Positions 26,635-35,549 of a stretch of 64,000 bases of DNA are shown here, in pieces. The stretch comes from Nocardia sp. XZ_19_385. GTDB lineage: Bacteria; Actinomycetota; Actinomycetes; Mycobacteriales; Mycobacteriaceae. The stretch spans positions 434,001-498,000 of the forward strand of contig NZ_JACVEE010000003.1 of the NCBI RefSeq assembly GCF_015355755.1, given 5' to 3'. Position 1 is the first letter of the stretch, and each line of letters begins with the position of its first letter. The position numbers and the translations under genes are program-made. The notes under the pieces were generated by a model, which worked only from the letters and a program-made list of their open reading frames with translations, did not search any database and was not told the origin of the DNA.

Positions 26635-26688
26635 AAGTGGGACACCACCGGGGGCTTTCTCGGCGGATGCCTCGACCATGTCCCACTT
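26635..26688. repeat. Intergenic hairpin repeat, family A copy 2
   Basis: A perfect 10-bp stem (AAGTGGGACA at 26635-26644 with 26679-26688) encloses a 34-base loop. The loop matches that at 46013-46046 at 26 of 34 positions although the stems differ. It is in the 301-base space between two divergent genes, a position that argues against a terminator. The rest of that space holds no recognised gene or site. Confidence 0.7.
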
Positions 26689-26844
26689 GGCAAGTCGCGC
26701 TACGTCGGGTGAGGTATGCGATGTGGTGGTGGGTGGGATCGGGCACACTGGTGCCGTGTCCAGCGTGGTCGATATGGCAGCAGCACGGTTTCCCGGCGGG
26801 ATCCGGCGGTCGGCGGCGCTGTCCGGTATGGGGTGCCAGGCGGG

Positions 26845-27333
26845 GTGAACGACAGAGCGAGCGACGAATTCGAGCTCCGGGTTCGGACCGGCGAGGGGAT
26901 CACGCTGGATGCGCTGACCGAGCCCATGCTCGACGACCTCCTCGACGCACAGGCTCCGCCGGCGGAGCCGTATCTCGAGATCGAACGCGGGAGCGGCCAG
27001 TCGATTCGGGCTCGTCTGCTCCCAGATCTCGTCTACCAGTTGAGCCATCATTCCGAGGCCGGGGAGTTCGAGCTCTACACCTCCGACCCGACCCTGGTCC
27101 GCGACATCCTGTGGGCCTGGGTCGACGAGGAACCGTGGTGGCTGGACCGCGTCGCCTGGTCACCCGTCGACCCGGCGATCGCCGAAATCGAATCCATGCG
27201 CCAGGAAATGACCGGCATGCTGGACGGTATGTCGCTGCTGGATGACCTCGGTGCGACCATGGACGACGCCCTCGCCCGCGCCGACGAACTTCTCGAAATG
27301 GATTGGGAAGCAACAGATCCCGACCTGTCCTGA
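26845..27333 (+). CDS. Hypothetical acidic protein
   Basis: A 162-residue protein of unknown family. It is acidic, has no signal peptide or membrane segment, and shows two Trp pairs in ILWAWVDEEPWWLDRV near the middle, then a helical C terminus rich in Met and Asp. The start is uncertain: GTG 26845 or GTG 26833. Family relatives were not recognised. It precedes the sugar isomerase operon by 139 bases, in the same direction, with no obvious terminator between, so it might be part of that transcription unit. Confidence 0.65.
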   Translation: MNDRASDEFELRVRTGEGITLDALTEPMLDDLLDAQAPPAEPYLEIERGSGQSIRARLLPDLVYQLSHHSEAGEFELYTSDPTLVRDILWAWVDEEPWWLDRVAWSPVDPAIAEIESMRQEMTGMLDGMSLLDDLGATMDDALARADELLEMDWEATDPDLS

Positions 27334-27472
27334 ATTGCGATGCAGCGGTGCGGGTTGCCGCGGCACGTTGCGATCCGGCCGCCGTTCGCTCGATCGAGCC
27401 CAAACCGCCTGCGCCCCCTGGTATCTGTAGATCCGTCGACATCTCCGACCACCCAGCTGCGGGAGGCACGGC

Positions 27473-28891
27473 ATGGCACGCATCGGCGTTATCAGTTTTT
27501 CCGACGGGCGCGACTATGTGCACGCGGGTATCGCGCATTTCATCAGGACGACGGAAGATCGTCTGGTTGCGGCGCTTACGGAGGCCGGGCACGAGGTGAT
27601 CTGCGGGTCTACGCCGATCAGTGACAATGCGCTGGCCGGGTCGGTGGCGCGGAGTGTGGCGGCGGCCGGGGTCGATTTGACGGTGTTCCATTATGCGGTG
27701 TGGGCTTTCCCGCATTTCACGATGCTGGCGGCGGGGGTGACGCCGGGGCCGTTGCTGTTGTTGTCGAATATCGATCCGGTGCAGCCGGGAATGGTGGGGA
27801 TGCTGGCGGCCGGTGGGGCGCTGGATCAGATCGGGCGTGAGCATGCGCGGTTGTGGGGCGACCCGGCTGATTCGGAGCTGATTGCCGCGATCGGGGCCAG
27901 GGCGCGGGCGGCGGGTGCGGTGGCGGCCTTGCGGGGCAGTACTTTCGGGCGGTTCGGTGGGCGGCCGATGGGGATGAACACCGCGGTCGCCAATACCGAT
28001 CAGTGGCAGCGGCTGTTCGGGATCGATGTCGAGGAGATCGATCAGTGGGAGATCGTGCGGCGCGCGGAACTAGCCGATGGTGCGGAGGCGAAGGGTGCGC
28101 GGGAATGGCTGGAGCAGCATGCCACCGTGCATTACGACGGGCAGAAATTGACCCCGGAGCTGCTGGAACGCCAGATTCGCTCGTATCTGGCGGTGCGTGA
28201 GCTGATCGAGGAGTGGCGGCTGGATTTCAGCGGGATCAAGGGGCAGCCGGAACTCACCCAGTATTTCGCGACCATGGACGTCACCGAGGCGTTCCTGAAC
28301 GATCCCTACGATTGGAACGGGCCGAAAGAGACCCACGTGTGCGCCACCGAGGCGGATATGGACGGTGCGCTTACCATGCAGCTGCTGAAGCAGATCGCCG
28401 GTACGCCAGTGCTTTTCGCGGATGTACGGCACTATCACGCCGATCGTGACATCTGGGATCTGTGCAATTCGGGGCAGCACGCGACCTGGTTCGCGGCCCG
28501 CAGCGACGATCCGGCGGAGAACCTGGCGAAGGTGCACCTGTATCCGGAGGTGTTCTTCTTCCCGGCGGGCGGCGCGTCCGTCCACCACCTCGCCGCACCG
28601 GGGGAAATGACCTTGGCGCGACTCACACGTAAGGACGGGGCGTACCGAATGCAGTTGATGCTGGGCGAATTCGAAACCTACGACGCGGAGGCCAACGAGG
28701 CGTTGATGCGGCAGTCGACCTGGGAATGGCCGCACGCCTTCGCCCGGCTGGACGCGCCCGCCGACGACTTCCTGTCCCGCTTCGGCGCCAATCACATTCA
28801 CGCGGTCCCCGGCGATCACCGCGAAACCGTCCGCGCGGCATGCGGATTGCTCGGGGTGACCCTGGACGAGTTCACTCGGGGTGCGCGGTGA
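27473..28891 (+). CDS. L-fucose/arabinose isomerase-like protein
   Basis: A 472-residue aldose-ketose isomerase of the FucI/AraA fold. The C-terminal metal site is visible: Glu in CATEADMDGALTMQLL, Asp in LFADVRHYHADRD and His in NSGQHATWFA. In this family FucI enzymes also isomerise D-arabinose to D-ribulose. ATG 27473 follows GGGAGG at seven bases. The stop overlaps the kinase start by four bases (GTGA). With the kinase and the GH172 gene it suggests pentose salvage; no fuculose aldolase is present, which favours D-arabinose over L-fucose. Substrate assignment is inference. Confidence 0.85.
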   Translation: MARIGVISFSDGRDYVHAGIAHFIRTTEDRLVAALTEAGHEVICGSTPISDNALAGSVARSVAAAGVDLTVFHYAVWAFPHFTMLAAGVTPGPLLLLSNIDPVQPGMVGMLAAGGALDQIGREHARLWGDPADSELIAAIGARARAAGAVAALRGSTFGRFGGRPMGMNTAVANTDQWQRLFGIDVEEIDQWEIVRRAELADGAEAKGAREWLEQHATVHYDGQKLTPELLERQIRSYLAVRELIEEWRLDFSGIKGQPELTQYFATMDVTEAFLNDPYDWNGPKETHVCATEADMDGALTMQLLKQIAGTPVLFADVRHYHADRDIWDLCNSGQHATWFAARSDDPAENLAKVHLYPEVFFFPAGGASVHHLAAPGEMTLARLTRKDGAYRMQLMLGEFETYDAEANEALMRQSTWEWPHAFARLDAPADDFLSRFGANHIHAVPGDHRETVRAACGLLGVTLDEFTRGAR

Positions 28892-30387
28892 GCGACGCGC
28901 TATTCCTCGGTGTCGACATCGGGACCTCCAGTTCGAAGGGCGTGCTGGTCCGTCCCGACGGCAGCATCGTCGCCAGAGCCGAACGCGTGCACGGTGTTTC
29001 GACGCCACGACCGGGCTGGGTGGAGCACGACGCGGAGAAGATCTGGTGGACGGATTTCGTCGAGATCGCCCGGGAGCTGGTCGCTGCCGCGGACGGTGCC
29101 CGCTTGGGCGGCCTCGGGGTCTCCGGTATCGGCCCGTGCCTGCTGCCCGCCGACGCCGCGGGCAATCCGCTGCGCCCCGCGATCCTCTATGGCGTCGACA
29201 CCCGCGCGACCGCCGAAATCGCCGAACTGAACGAGGAATTCGGGGCGGACACGGTCCTGGAACGGGCGGGTTCACCGCTGACCACCCAGGCGATCGGCCC
29301 GAAACTGCGCTGGCTCGCCTGGAACGAACCGGAGGTCGCCGCCCGCACCGAATTGCTGCTGATGGCGAGTTCCTTTCTGGTGCACCGGCTCACCGGCCGC
29401 TACATTCTCGACCACCAGTCGGCCAGTCAGTGCGTGCCGATGTACGACCTGCGCAAGCGCGAATGGTCCGCGGACTGGTGCGAGACCATCGCGCCGTGGC
29501 TGCGGCTGCCCGAACTCGCCTGGCCCTCCGAGATCGTCGGCGCGGTCACCGAAACCGCCTCGGCGGCAACGGGTCTGCCCGCCGGGCTACCGGTCACCGC
29601 GGGCACCGTCGACGCCTGGGCCGAGGCCGCCAGCGTCGGGGTCGCGGCGCCCGGTGACGCGATGGTCATGTATGGCACCACCATGTTCCTGGTCCAGGTA
29701 CTGACCGAACCGCAACCGCACCCTGGCCTGTGGACCACCTGCGGCGCCTGGCCCGGCACCTACACGGTGGCGGCCGGCATGGCCACCTCCGGCGCGGTGA
29801 CCGAGTGGTTGCGCAAACTCGTCGGCGGTGATTTCTCCGACCTCGTCGAGGAAGCCGCCCGGGTGCCGCTGGGCAGTCGCGGGCTGCTGGTGCTGCCGTA
29901 CTTCGCGGGGGAGCGCACGCCCCTGTTCGACCCGGACGCCCGCGGCCTGATCGCCGGACTCACCCTCGGCCACGGCCGCTCCGAGTTGTACCGTGCCGCA
30001 CTGGAATCCATCGCCTACGGCGTCCGGCACAACTTGGCCGCGATGAGCGAGGAAGGCGGGCAGGCGCAGCGCTTGGTCGCGGTCGGCGGCGGCACCAGGG
30101 GCGGTCTGTGGACCCAGATCGTCTCCGACGTCACCGGCATGCCCCAGCAACTGACCGCCGAGACCATCGGCGCCTGCCTCGGCGACGCCATGTTCGCGGC
30201 CGCCGCGGCCGGCATCGATACCGCCGGCTGGAATCCGGTGGTGGACACCGTCGAACCCGACCGGCAGCGCTACGACCAATACGAACCGTTCTACCGGCAC
30301 TACCGCGAGCTCTACACCGCTACCGCCGAGATCGCGCACTTCCTGGCCCGCGAGCAACACCGCGCGCACCCGGCTGGTGCCGAATAG
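28888..30387 (+). CDS. FGGY family carbohydrate kinase
   Basis: A 499-residue sugar kinase of the xylulokinase/ribulokinase type. The N-terminal ATP-binding motif is GVDIGTSSSKGVLV, the FGGY signature region is near YGTTMFLVQVL and the C-terminal phosphate loop is AVGGGTRGGLWTQIVSDVTG. It should phosphorylate the ketose made by the isomerase in the same operon, most simply D-ribulose to D-ribulose 5-phosphate, which enters the pentose phosphate route. The GTG start overlaps the isomerase stop. The ketose is not determined by sequence. Confidence 0.9.
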   Translation: MSDALFLGVDIGTSSSKGVLVRPDGSIVARAERVHGVSTPRPGWVEHDAEKIWWTDFVEIARELVAAADGARLGGLGVSGIGPCLLPADAAGNPLRPAILYGVDTRATAEIAELNEEFGADTVLERAGSPLTTQAIGPKLRWLAWNEPEVAARTELLLMASSFLVHRLTGRYILDHQSASQCVPMYDLRKREWSADWCETIAPWLRLPELAWPSEIVGAVTETASAATGLPAGLPVTAGTVDAWAEAASVGVAAPGDAMVMYGTTMFLVQVLTEPQPHPGLWTTCGAWPGTYTVAAGMATSGAVTEWLRKLVGGDFSDLVEEAARVPLGSRGLLVLPYFAGERTPLFDPDARGLIAGLTLGHGRSELYRAALESIAYGVRHNLAAMSEEGGQAQRLVAVGGGTRGGLWTQIVSDVTGMPQQLTAETIGACLGDAMFAAAAAGIDTAGWNPVVDTVEPDRQRYDQYEPFYRHYRELYTATAEIAHFLAREQHRAHPAGAE

Positions 30388-30464
30388 GACCCCCATGCGA
30401 GGATGCGAGGTTATTTTCACCATGATTGGGTGTGCGGTACCAGCGAACACCCGGGAGGACCTTC

Positions 30465-30916
30465 ATGCCCACCGTGACCTTGACCCAGCTCAACTTCAGC
30501 ACCGTCGTAGCCGGTAACAACATCGTCCTCGTCGATTGGTGGGCCGGCTGGTGCGGGCCGAGCACCCACTTCGCGCCCGTGTACGAGGATTCCGCGGAGC
30601 GGCACCCGGAGCTGGTGTACGGCAAGGTCGACGTCGAAGCCGAGATCGAGCTGACCGCGCTGGCGCAGGTCGACCGATTCCCGACCCTGATGGCGTTCCG
30701 CGAGGGTTTGCTGGTGTTCAACAAGGCCGGGTTCCTGCCTGCCGCCGATCTGGAAGAGGTTGTGCAGCAGATCATGTGGCTGGACATGGACGCTGTGCGC
30801 CGCGCCGCCGCCGAAGGCGAAGGCGGTCAGGTCGCCGCGAAACCCAGCGTGTCGACGAATTCGCAACGCCTCGCGGGCCAGGCCGCCGGACCCGCCCGAT
30901 ATGGCTGGCCGGGCTT

Positions 30917-30920
<4 letters not shown>
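30465..30920 (+). CDS. Thioredoxin-like protein with CGPS site
   Basis: A 151-residue thioredoxin-fold protein. The active site reads WWAGWCGPST: Cys at about residue 30 but Ser at about 33, where WCGPC enzymes have the second cysteine. The cis-proline is in DRFPTLMAFREG. There is no signal peptide. A C-terminal tail of 40 residues rich in Ala, Gly and Gln follows. The last bases overlap the GH172 start by four, so it is translated with it. It may be a mono-Cys or non-redox scaffold. Confidence 0.88.
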
Positions 30921-31930
<1,010 letters not shown>

Positions 31931-31939
31931 CGCCGATCC

Positions 31940-33076
31940 TCAGCGCAGCTTGCGGAAGAACTCGCGCAGGTCCGCGGTCAGCAGGTCCGGAGCTTCCATC
32001 GAGGCGAAATGGCCACCCCGGTCGAATTCCGACCAGTGCACCACGGTGTTCTGCTTCTCGGCGAGGCCGCGGATCGTGCTGCCGCCGGGGAAGATCGCGA
32101 CGCCGGTGGGAACACCGGAGTTCGGGAGGTCGGCGCCCCACTGCTGCGATTCGTGGTACAGCCGCATCGACGACGCAGCGGTGTTGGTGAACCACAGCAC
32201 TGCCAGATTGGTCAGGAGCAGGTCGCGGTCGATGGCATGGTCCGGGCGTGAGCTCGCCGGATTCGTATAGGTCTGAACCACATCCAGGATCCAGGCGAGC
32301 ATCGCCGCCGGGGAATCCGCGACCGCGGGCGCGATGGTTTGCGGACGGCTGGCGTGCACCATGGCATAGGCGGAGCTGCCCTGATTCGACCAGTCCTGCA
32401 GTTGCGCCAGCTTCTCCTGATCCTCGGCGCTGTAGCCGGAGCCGTCGTCATCCCAGGTGGGGATGGTGATCGGATCGTTGAGATGGACTCCGGCGACATG
32501 CTCGGTATCGATGCGGCCCAGCTGCGGAGCGATGAACGAACCGGCGTCGCCACCCTGCGTCCCGTACCGCGAGTAGCCGAGCCGGGACATGAGTTTCGCG
32601 ATGAGCTCGGCGCTGCGCTCGGTAGCGGCCTCGCCCGGATTGCGGGTCGGTCCGGACAGTCCGCAGCCCGGCAGGCTCGGAATCACCAGGTGGAACGCAT
32701 CCGCCGGGTCCCCGCCGTGGGCGCCGGGATCGGTGAGCGGCCCGATCATCTCGGTGAAATCCTCGAACGGCCAGCCATGGATCAGTACCAGCGGCAACGC
32801 GTCCGGCTCCGGGGAACGCACATGCGCGAAATGCAGGCGCTGCCCGTCGATCTCGGTGACGAACTGGGGCACCGTGTTGCGGGCGGCCTCGGCTGCTCGC
32901 CAGTCGTAGCCGGTGCGCCAATATTCGGCCAGCTCCCGCACATACGAGGTGGGAATGCCGTAAGTCCAGCCGACGCCCGGCAATTCGTCGGGCCAGCGCG
33001 TGTTCGCGAGGCGCGCGTGGAGATCGTCCAGATCGGACTGCGGAATGTCGATGCGGAAAGGCTCGATGTTTGTCAT
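31940..33076 (-). CDS. Epoxide hydrolase (EHN-type alpha/beta hydrolase)
   Basis: A 378-residue protein with the N-terminal EHN domain ([19 protein letters not shown]) followed by the alpha/beta hydrolase core: [12 protein letters not shown] oxyanion block, the nucleophile Asp in [15 protein letters not shown], a lid region and the catalytic His in [13 protein letters not shown]. It should open an epoxide to a diol in the cytoplasm. It converges on the GH172 gene, and an inverted repeat lies in its promoter. It is not obviously part of the sugar locus. Confidence 0.92.
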   Translation of the reverse strand: MTNIEPFRIDIPQSDLDDLHARLANTRWPDELPGVGWTYGIPTSYVRELAEYWRTGYDWRAAEAARNTVPQFVTEIDGQRLHFAHVRSPEPDALPLVLIHGWPFEDFTEMIGPLTDPGAHGGDPADAFHLVIPSLPGCGLSGPTRNPGEAATERSAELIAKLMSRLGYSRYGTQGGDAGSFIAPQLGRIDTEHVAGVHLNDPITIPTWDDDGSGYSAEDQEKLAQLQDWSNQGSSAYAMVHASRPQTIAPAVADSPAAMLAWILDVVQTYTNPASSRPDHAIDRDLLLTNLAVLWFTNTAASSMRLYHESQQWGADLPNSGVPTGVAIFPGGSTIRGLAEKQNTVVHWSEFDRGGHFASMEAPDLLTADLREFFRKLR

Positions 33077-33096
33077 GTCTGCAACGGTAGAATCGG

Positions 33097-33119
33097 CTTA
33101 GGACTGATTCGTTCCTAAG
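33097..33119. promoter_or_regulatory. Inverted repeat in the epoxide hydrolase promoter
   Basis: CTTAGGA (33097-33103) and TCCTAAG (33113-33119) are perfect 7-bp arms with a 9-base spacer, 21 bases upstream of the epoxide hydrolase start and just after the stop of the GH43-type gene. It could be an operator for a TetR- or MarR-type protein or a weak terminator of the upstream gene. Confidence 0.4.
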
Positions 33120-33131
33120 AAGACGCGCCGG

Positions 33132-34019
33132 TCAGCGCGGGACGACTGTTCCCGAGGTCCGGGTCGGAAACGACAACTGCGCCAAGTGCACCCCGCCCTG
33201 ACCCCAGCCCGCGCTGGTGATCCACCACTGGTCCGCGTCCTGCACCAGCTCCGCGGCGTGCGAGCGGATGTGGCCGACCTTGTCGCCGATGCGGAAGCGG
33301 AAGGGATTGTCGCTGCGGAAGACATCGGTGCCGACATAGGTGGGGCGGGGGCCGATGAAGAGGTACCAGGAGTTGTTGTGGGGGACCACGAACGGGGATT
33401 CGGTGTTGCCGGCTTCGGTGCCGATGGTGGGGTCGGTGTAGGCGATGTGGCGGTCGCCCCAGCGGGTGAGGTCGGTGCTGAGGCGGTAGCAGACGACGTG
33501 GTGGCCGCCCTGGGGTGTGCTGGTCGCGCAGTAGTACATCACCCATTTCTCGCCCAAGCGCAAGATCATGGGGTCGCGGGCGTCGTAGCCGTCGTGGAAG
33601 AGCGGGCCGTGCGGGCTGCGGGTCCAGCGGAACAGGTCGGGGGAGGTGGCGAGGTTGATAGCGGCGCGGGTGCGGTCCGGCCCGCCGCCCGCATAGAACA
33701 TGTAATAGCGCCCGCGGGAATGGATTACGTGCGGGGCCCACAGGTGGGTTTCGCCGTAGCCGGGATCGACGGTGAGGGCGGGGGCCCGCTTGGTCCAGGG
33801 GCCGTGCAGGTCGCGGGCTACGGCGTGCGCGAATTCGACCTCGTGGAACGGGTCGGCGGGTTCGGGGTGGGTGATGCCGAACAGATGCCAGCGGCCGTCG
33901 TCGGCGCGCACGACAGTGTGGTCGTTGATGTACCAGGGGCGGTGTTCGCCGACCGTGGGGTCGTAGATCTTCGCGAACGGCCCCGCTCGCACCACTTCGC
34001 GCGTCGCCATAACGACCAT
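33132..34019 (-). CDS. GH43-type five-bladed propeller glycoside hydrolase
   Basis: A 295-residue protein with the repeated blade pattern of the GH43/GH32 superfamily. The three acidic residues are visible: Asp at about 33 in YINDHTVV, Asp at about 149 in YDARDPMIL and Glu at about 207 in GNTESPFVV. There is no signal peptide. Members hydrolyse arabino- or fructofuranosides. Its neighbour across the epoxide hydrolase is the GH172 operon, so both may process arabinan. ATG 34019 was chosen; ATG 34010 is possible. The specificity is unknown. Confidence 0.8.
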   Translation of the reverse strand: MVVMATREVVRAGPFAKIYDPTVGEHRPWYINDHTVVRADDGRWHLFGITHPEPADPFHEVEFAHAVARDLHGPWTKRAPALTVDPGYGETHLWAPHVIHSRGRYYMFYAGGGPDRTRAAINLATSPDLFRWTRSPHGPLFHDGYDARDPMILRLGEKWVMYYCATSTPQGGHHVVCYRLSTDLTRWGDRHIAYTDPTIGTEAGNTESPFVVPHNNSWYLFIGPRPTYVGTDVFRSDNPFRFRIGDKVGHIRSHAAELVQDADQWWITSAGWGQGGVHLAQLSFPTRTSGTVVPR

Positions 34020-34051
34020 GATCCCGTCGCGCGGCCGATTCCGGGCCGGAC

Positions 34052-34765
34052 TCAGCTGTTGGGTGTGCCGCTGGGTGGGGGAGCCTGGCCCGGGTACTGC
34101 TGGGAGCCGGGATGCGGTCCCGGAGGCTGATGCCCGCCTGGATGTTGTTGTCCGCCGGGCCCGTTCGGGAACTGGTGCTCGGTGGTCGGCCCGCTCGGAA
34201 ACTGCTGCTGTTGCTGCTGGCGGGCCGGGTGCGGCATCACGGTGGTGGGTGCCTCGGGGCCGGTGGGGTACGGATGCCGCGGCGGCGCCGGCTGGTGACC
34301 CGCGTTCTGCGGGGTGTTGTTGCCGCTGCGCCGGAACCGGTTCGCGACCTGCCCGAACCGGCTGCCAGAGAAGTGCGAGCCGTAGACACCGAGGGCGAGC
34401 GCACCGGTGACGAGGATGGCGACGCCCGCCACCCAGTCGATATGCCAGAACGCGGCGATCACGCCGATGATCGAGGCGAGCATCGCCAGGCCTTTGACGG
34501 CCTCGTCGGTGGCATTGGATGGGGCCGGGGAATCCCCGCTGCGCAGTTCGCCGAGCAGGATCAGCACCGCGAGCAAGGGCAGCGCGATCGCGAAGGCGAT
34601 CACCGAGATCCTCGCGGAGGTGCCGAGCGGATGCGCGGTGAGGAAGCCCTGCAGGATCACCACCCCGATGGCGATCAGGCCGCCGTACATGAGGTTGTTC
34701 TGCTTGGCCCAGCTCTGCCGTTCCGCGGGGGTGGCGAACTCGGAGTAGGCGTCGTCCTCTCTCAT
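34052..34765 (-). CDS. Small membrane protein with Pro/Gln-rich tail
   Basis: A 237-residue integral membrane protein of unknown function. Four hydrophobic segments are seen (about residues 27-45, 51-69, 90-107 and 110-128). After an arginine-rich stretch, about 95 residues form a disordered tail rich in Pro, Gly, His and Gln, including a run of glutamines. The likely topology places the tail in the cytoplasm. It stands between the GH43-type gene and the phosphatase/dikinase operon, in the same direction as both. Confidence 0.8.
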   Translation of the reverse strand: MREDDAYSEFATPAERQSWAKQNNLMYGGLIAIGVVILQGFLTAHPLGTSARISVIAFAIALPLLAVLILLGELRSGDSPAPSNATDEAVKGLAMLASIIGVIAAFWHIDWVAGVAILVTGALALGVYGSHFSGSRFGQVANRFRRSGNNTPQNAGHQPAPPRHPYPTGPEAPTTVMPHPARQQQQQQFPSGPTTEHQFPNGPGGQQHPGGHQPPGPHPGSQQYPGQAPPPSGTPNS

Positions 34766-34784
34766 GAGGCCGACCCTACCCTCG

Positions 34785-35549
34785 CTACCCCTCGACCAGC
34801 ACCTGACGCAATTGCGTCAGCTCCGCCGCGCTCAGTCCGTGCGTGCGCAGCCAGGCCGCGCCGCCGCCGTGCGTGGCGTGCAACCCGGCGAGGAACTGCC
34901 GGATCACCTCCGGGTCGACGGCGAGGATGCCGGTATTGACCGGCGGCAGACCGTGATAGGAGGGCAGCGCGTCCAAGCGCGCGCGGATCCGGGCCAGACG
35001 TTCCCCGGTCAACGCGTAGTCGGCGGCGATCACCTCGGACGGCACGCCGACCGCGTCCAGCAGGACCGCCGCGACCAGCCCGGTGCGGTCTTTACCGGCC
35101 GCGCAATGGAATACGACGGAGTGCTGGTCCGGGTCGGTGATGACGCGGGCCGCGGTCACCACGGATTCCGCACTGCCGCCCAGCAATTCGCGATAGAGCC
35201 CGACCAGGTCGTAGTGCTGTGCGTCGGGGACCAGGTCGGCCGGGGTGAGGCTGGTCTGAGTGGGTTTGCGCACGGGCAGATTGACCTTCCGCACCGCGGA
35301 GTCCGCCAGCAGGCCGTAGCCTTCCCGCTCCACCTCGTCGGGGTTGCGCAGATCGATCAAGGTGCGCAGCCCGAGCGGGCCGAGCAGGGTGCTCAGGTCG
35401 CCCTCGGTGAGGTGTTGCGGGGTGCTGGCGCGGTAGACGACGCCGAAACGGGTTGTCCCGCCGCCCTCCACAGGTAGGCCACCCAGGTCGCGGACGTTGT
35501 CGATCTCGGCGAATTCGATCCATCGCCGCAGGTTCGTCTCGGTATACAT
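34785..35549 (-). CDS. PtpB-type protein tyrosine phosphatase
   Basis: A 254-residue Y_phosphatase3 family phosphatase. The DLGG block is at about residues 21-24, TLIDLRNPDEVEREG follows, and the P-loop is FHCAAGKDRTG (Cys at about 149). Unlike the enzyme at 22 kb it has no signal peptide, so it acts inside the cell. Its ATG overlaps the stop of the PPDK-like gene by one base, so they form an operon. A substrate on a phosphorylated amino acid, lipid or small molecule is possible. Confidence 0.9.
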   Translation of the reverse strand: MYTETNLRRWIEFAEIDNVRDLGGLPVEGGGTTRFGVVYRASTPQHLTEGDLSTLLGPLGLRTLIDLRNPDEVEREGYGLLADSAVRKVNLPVRKPTQTSLTPADLVPDAQHYDLVGLYRELLGGSAESVVTAARVITDPDQHSVVFHCAAGKDRTGLVAAVLLDAVGVPSEVIAADYALTGERLARIRARLDALPSYHGLPPVNTGILAVDPEVIRQFLAGLHATHGGGAAWLRTHGLSAAELTQLRQVLVEG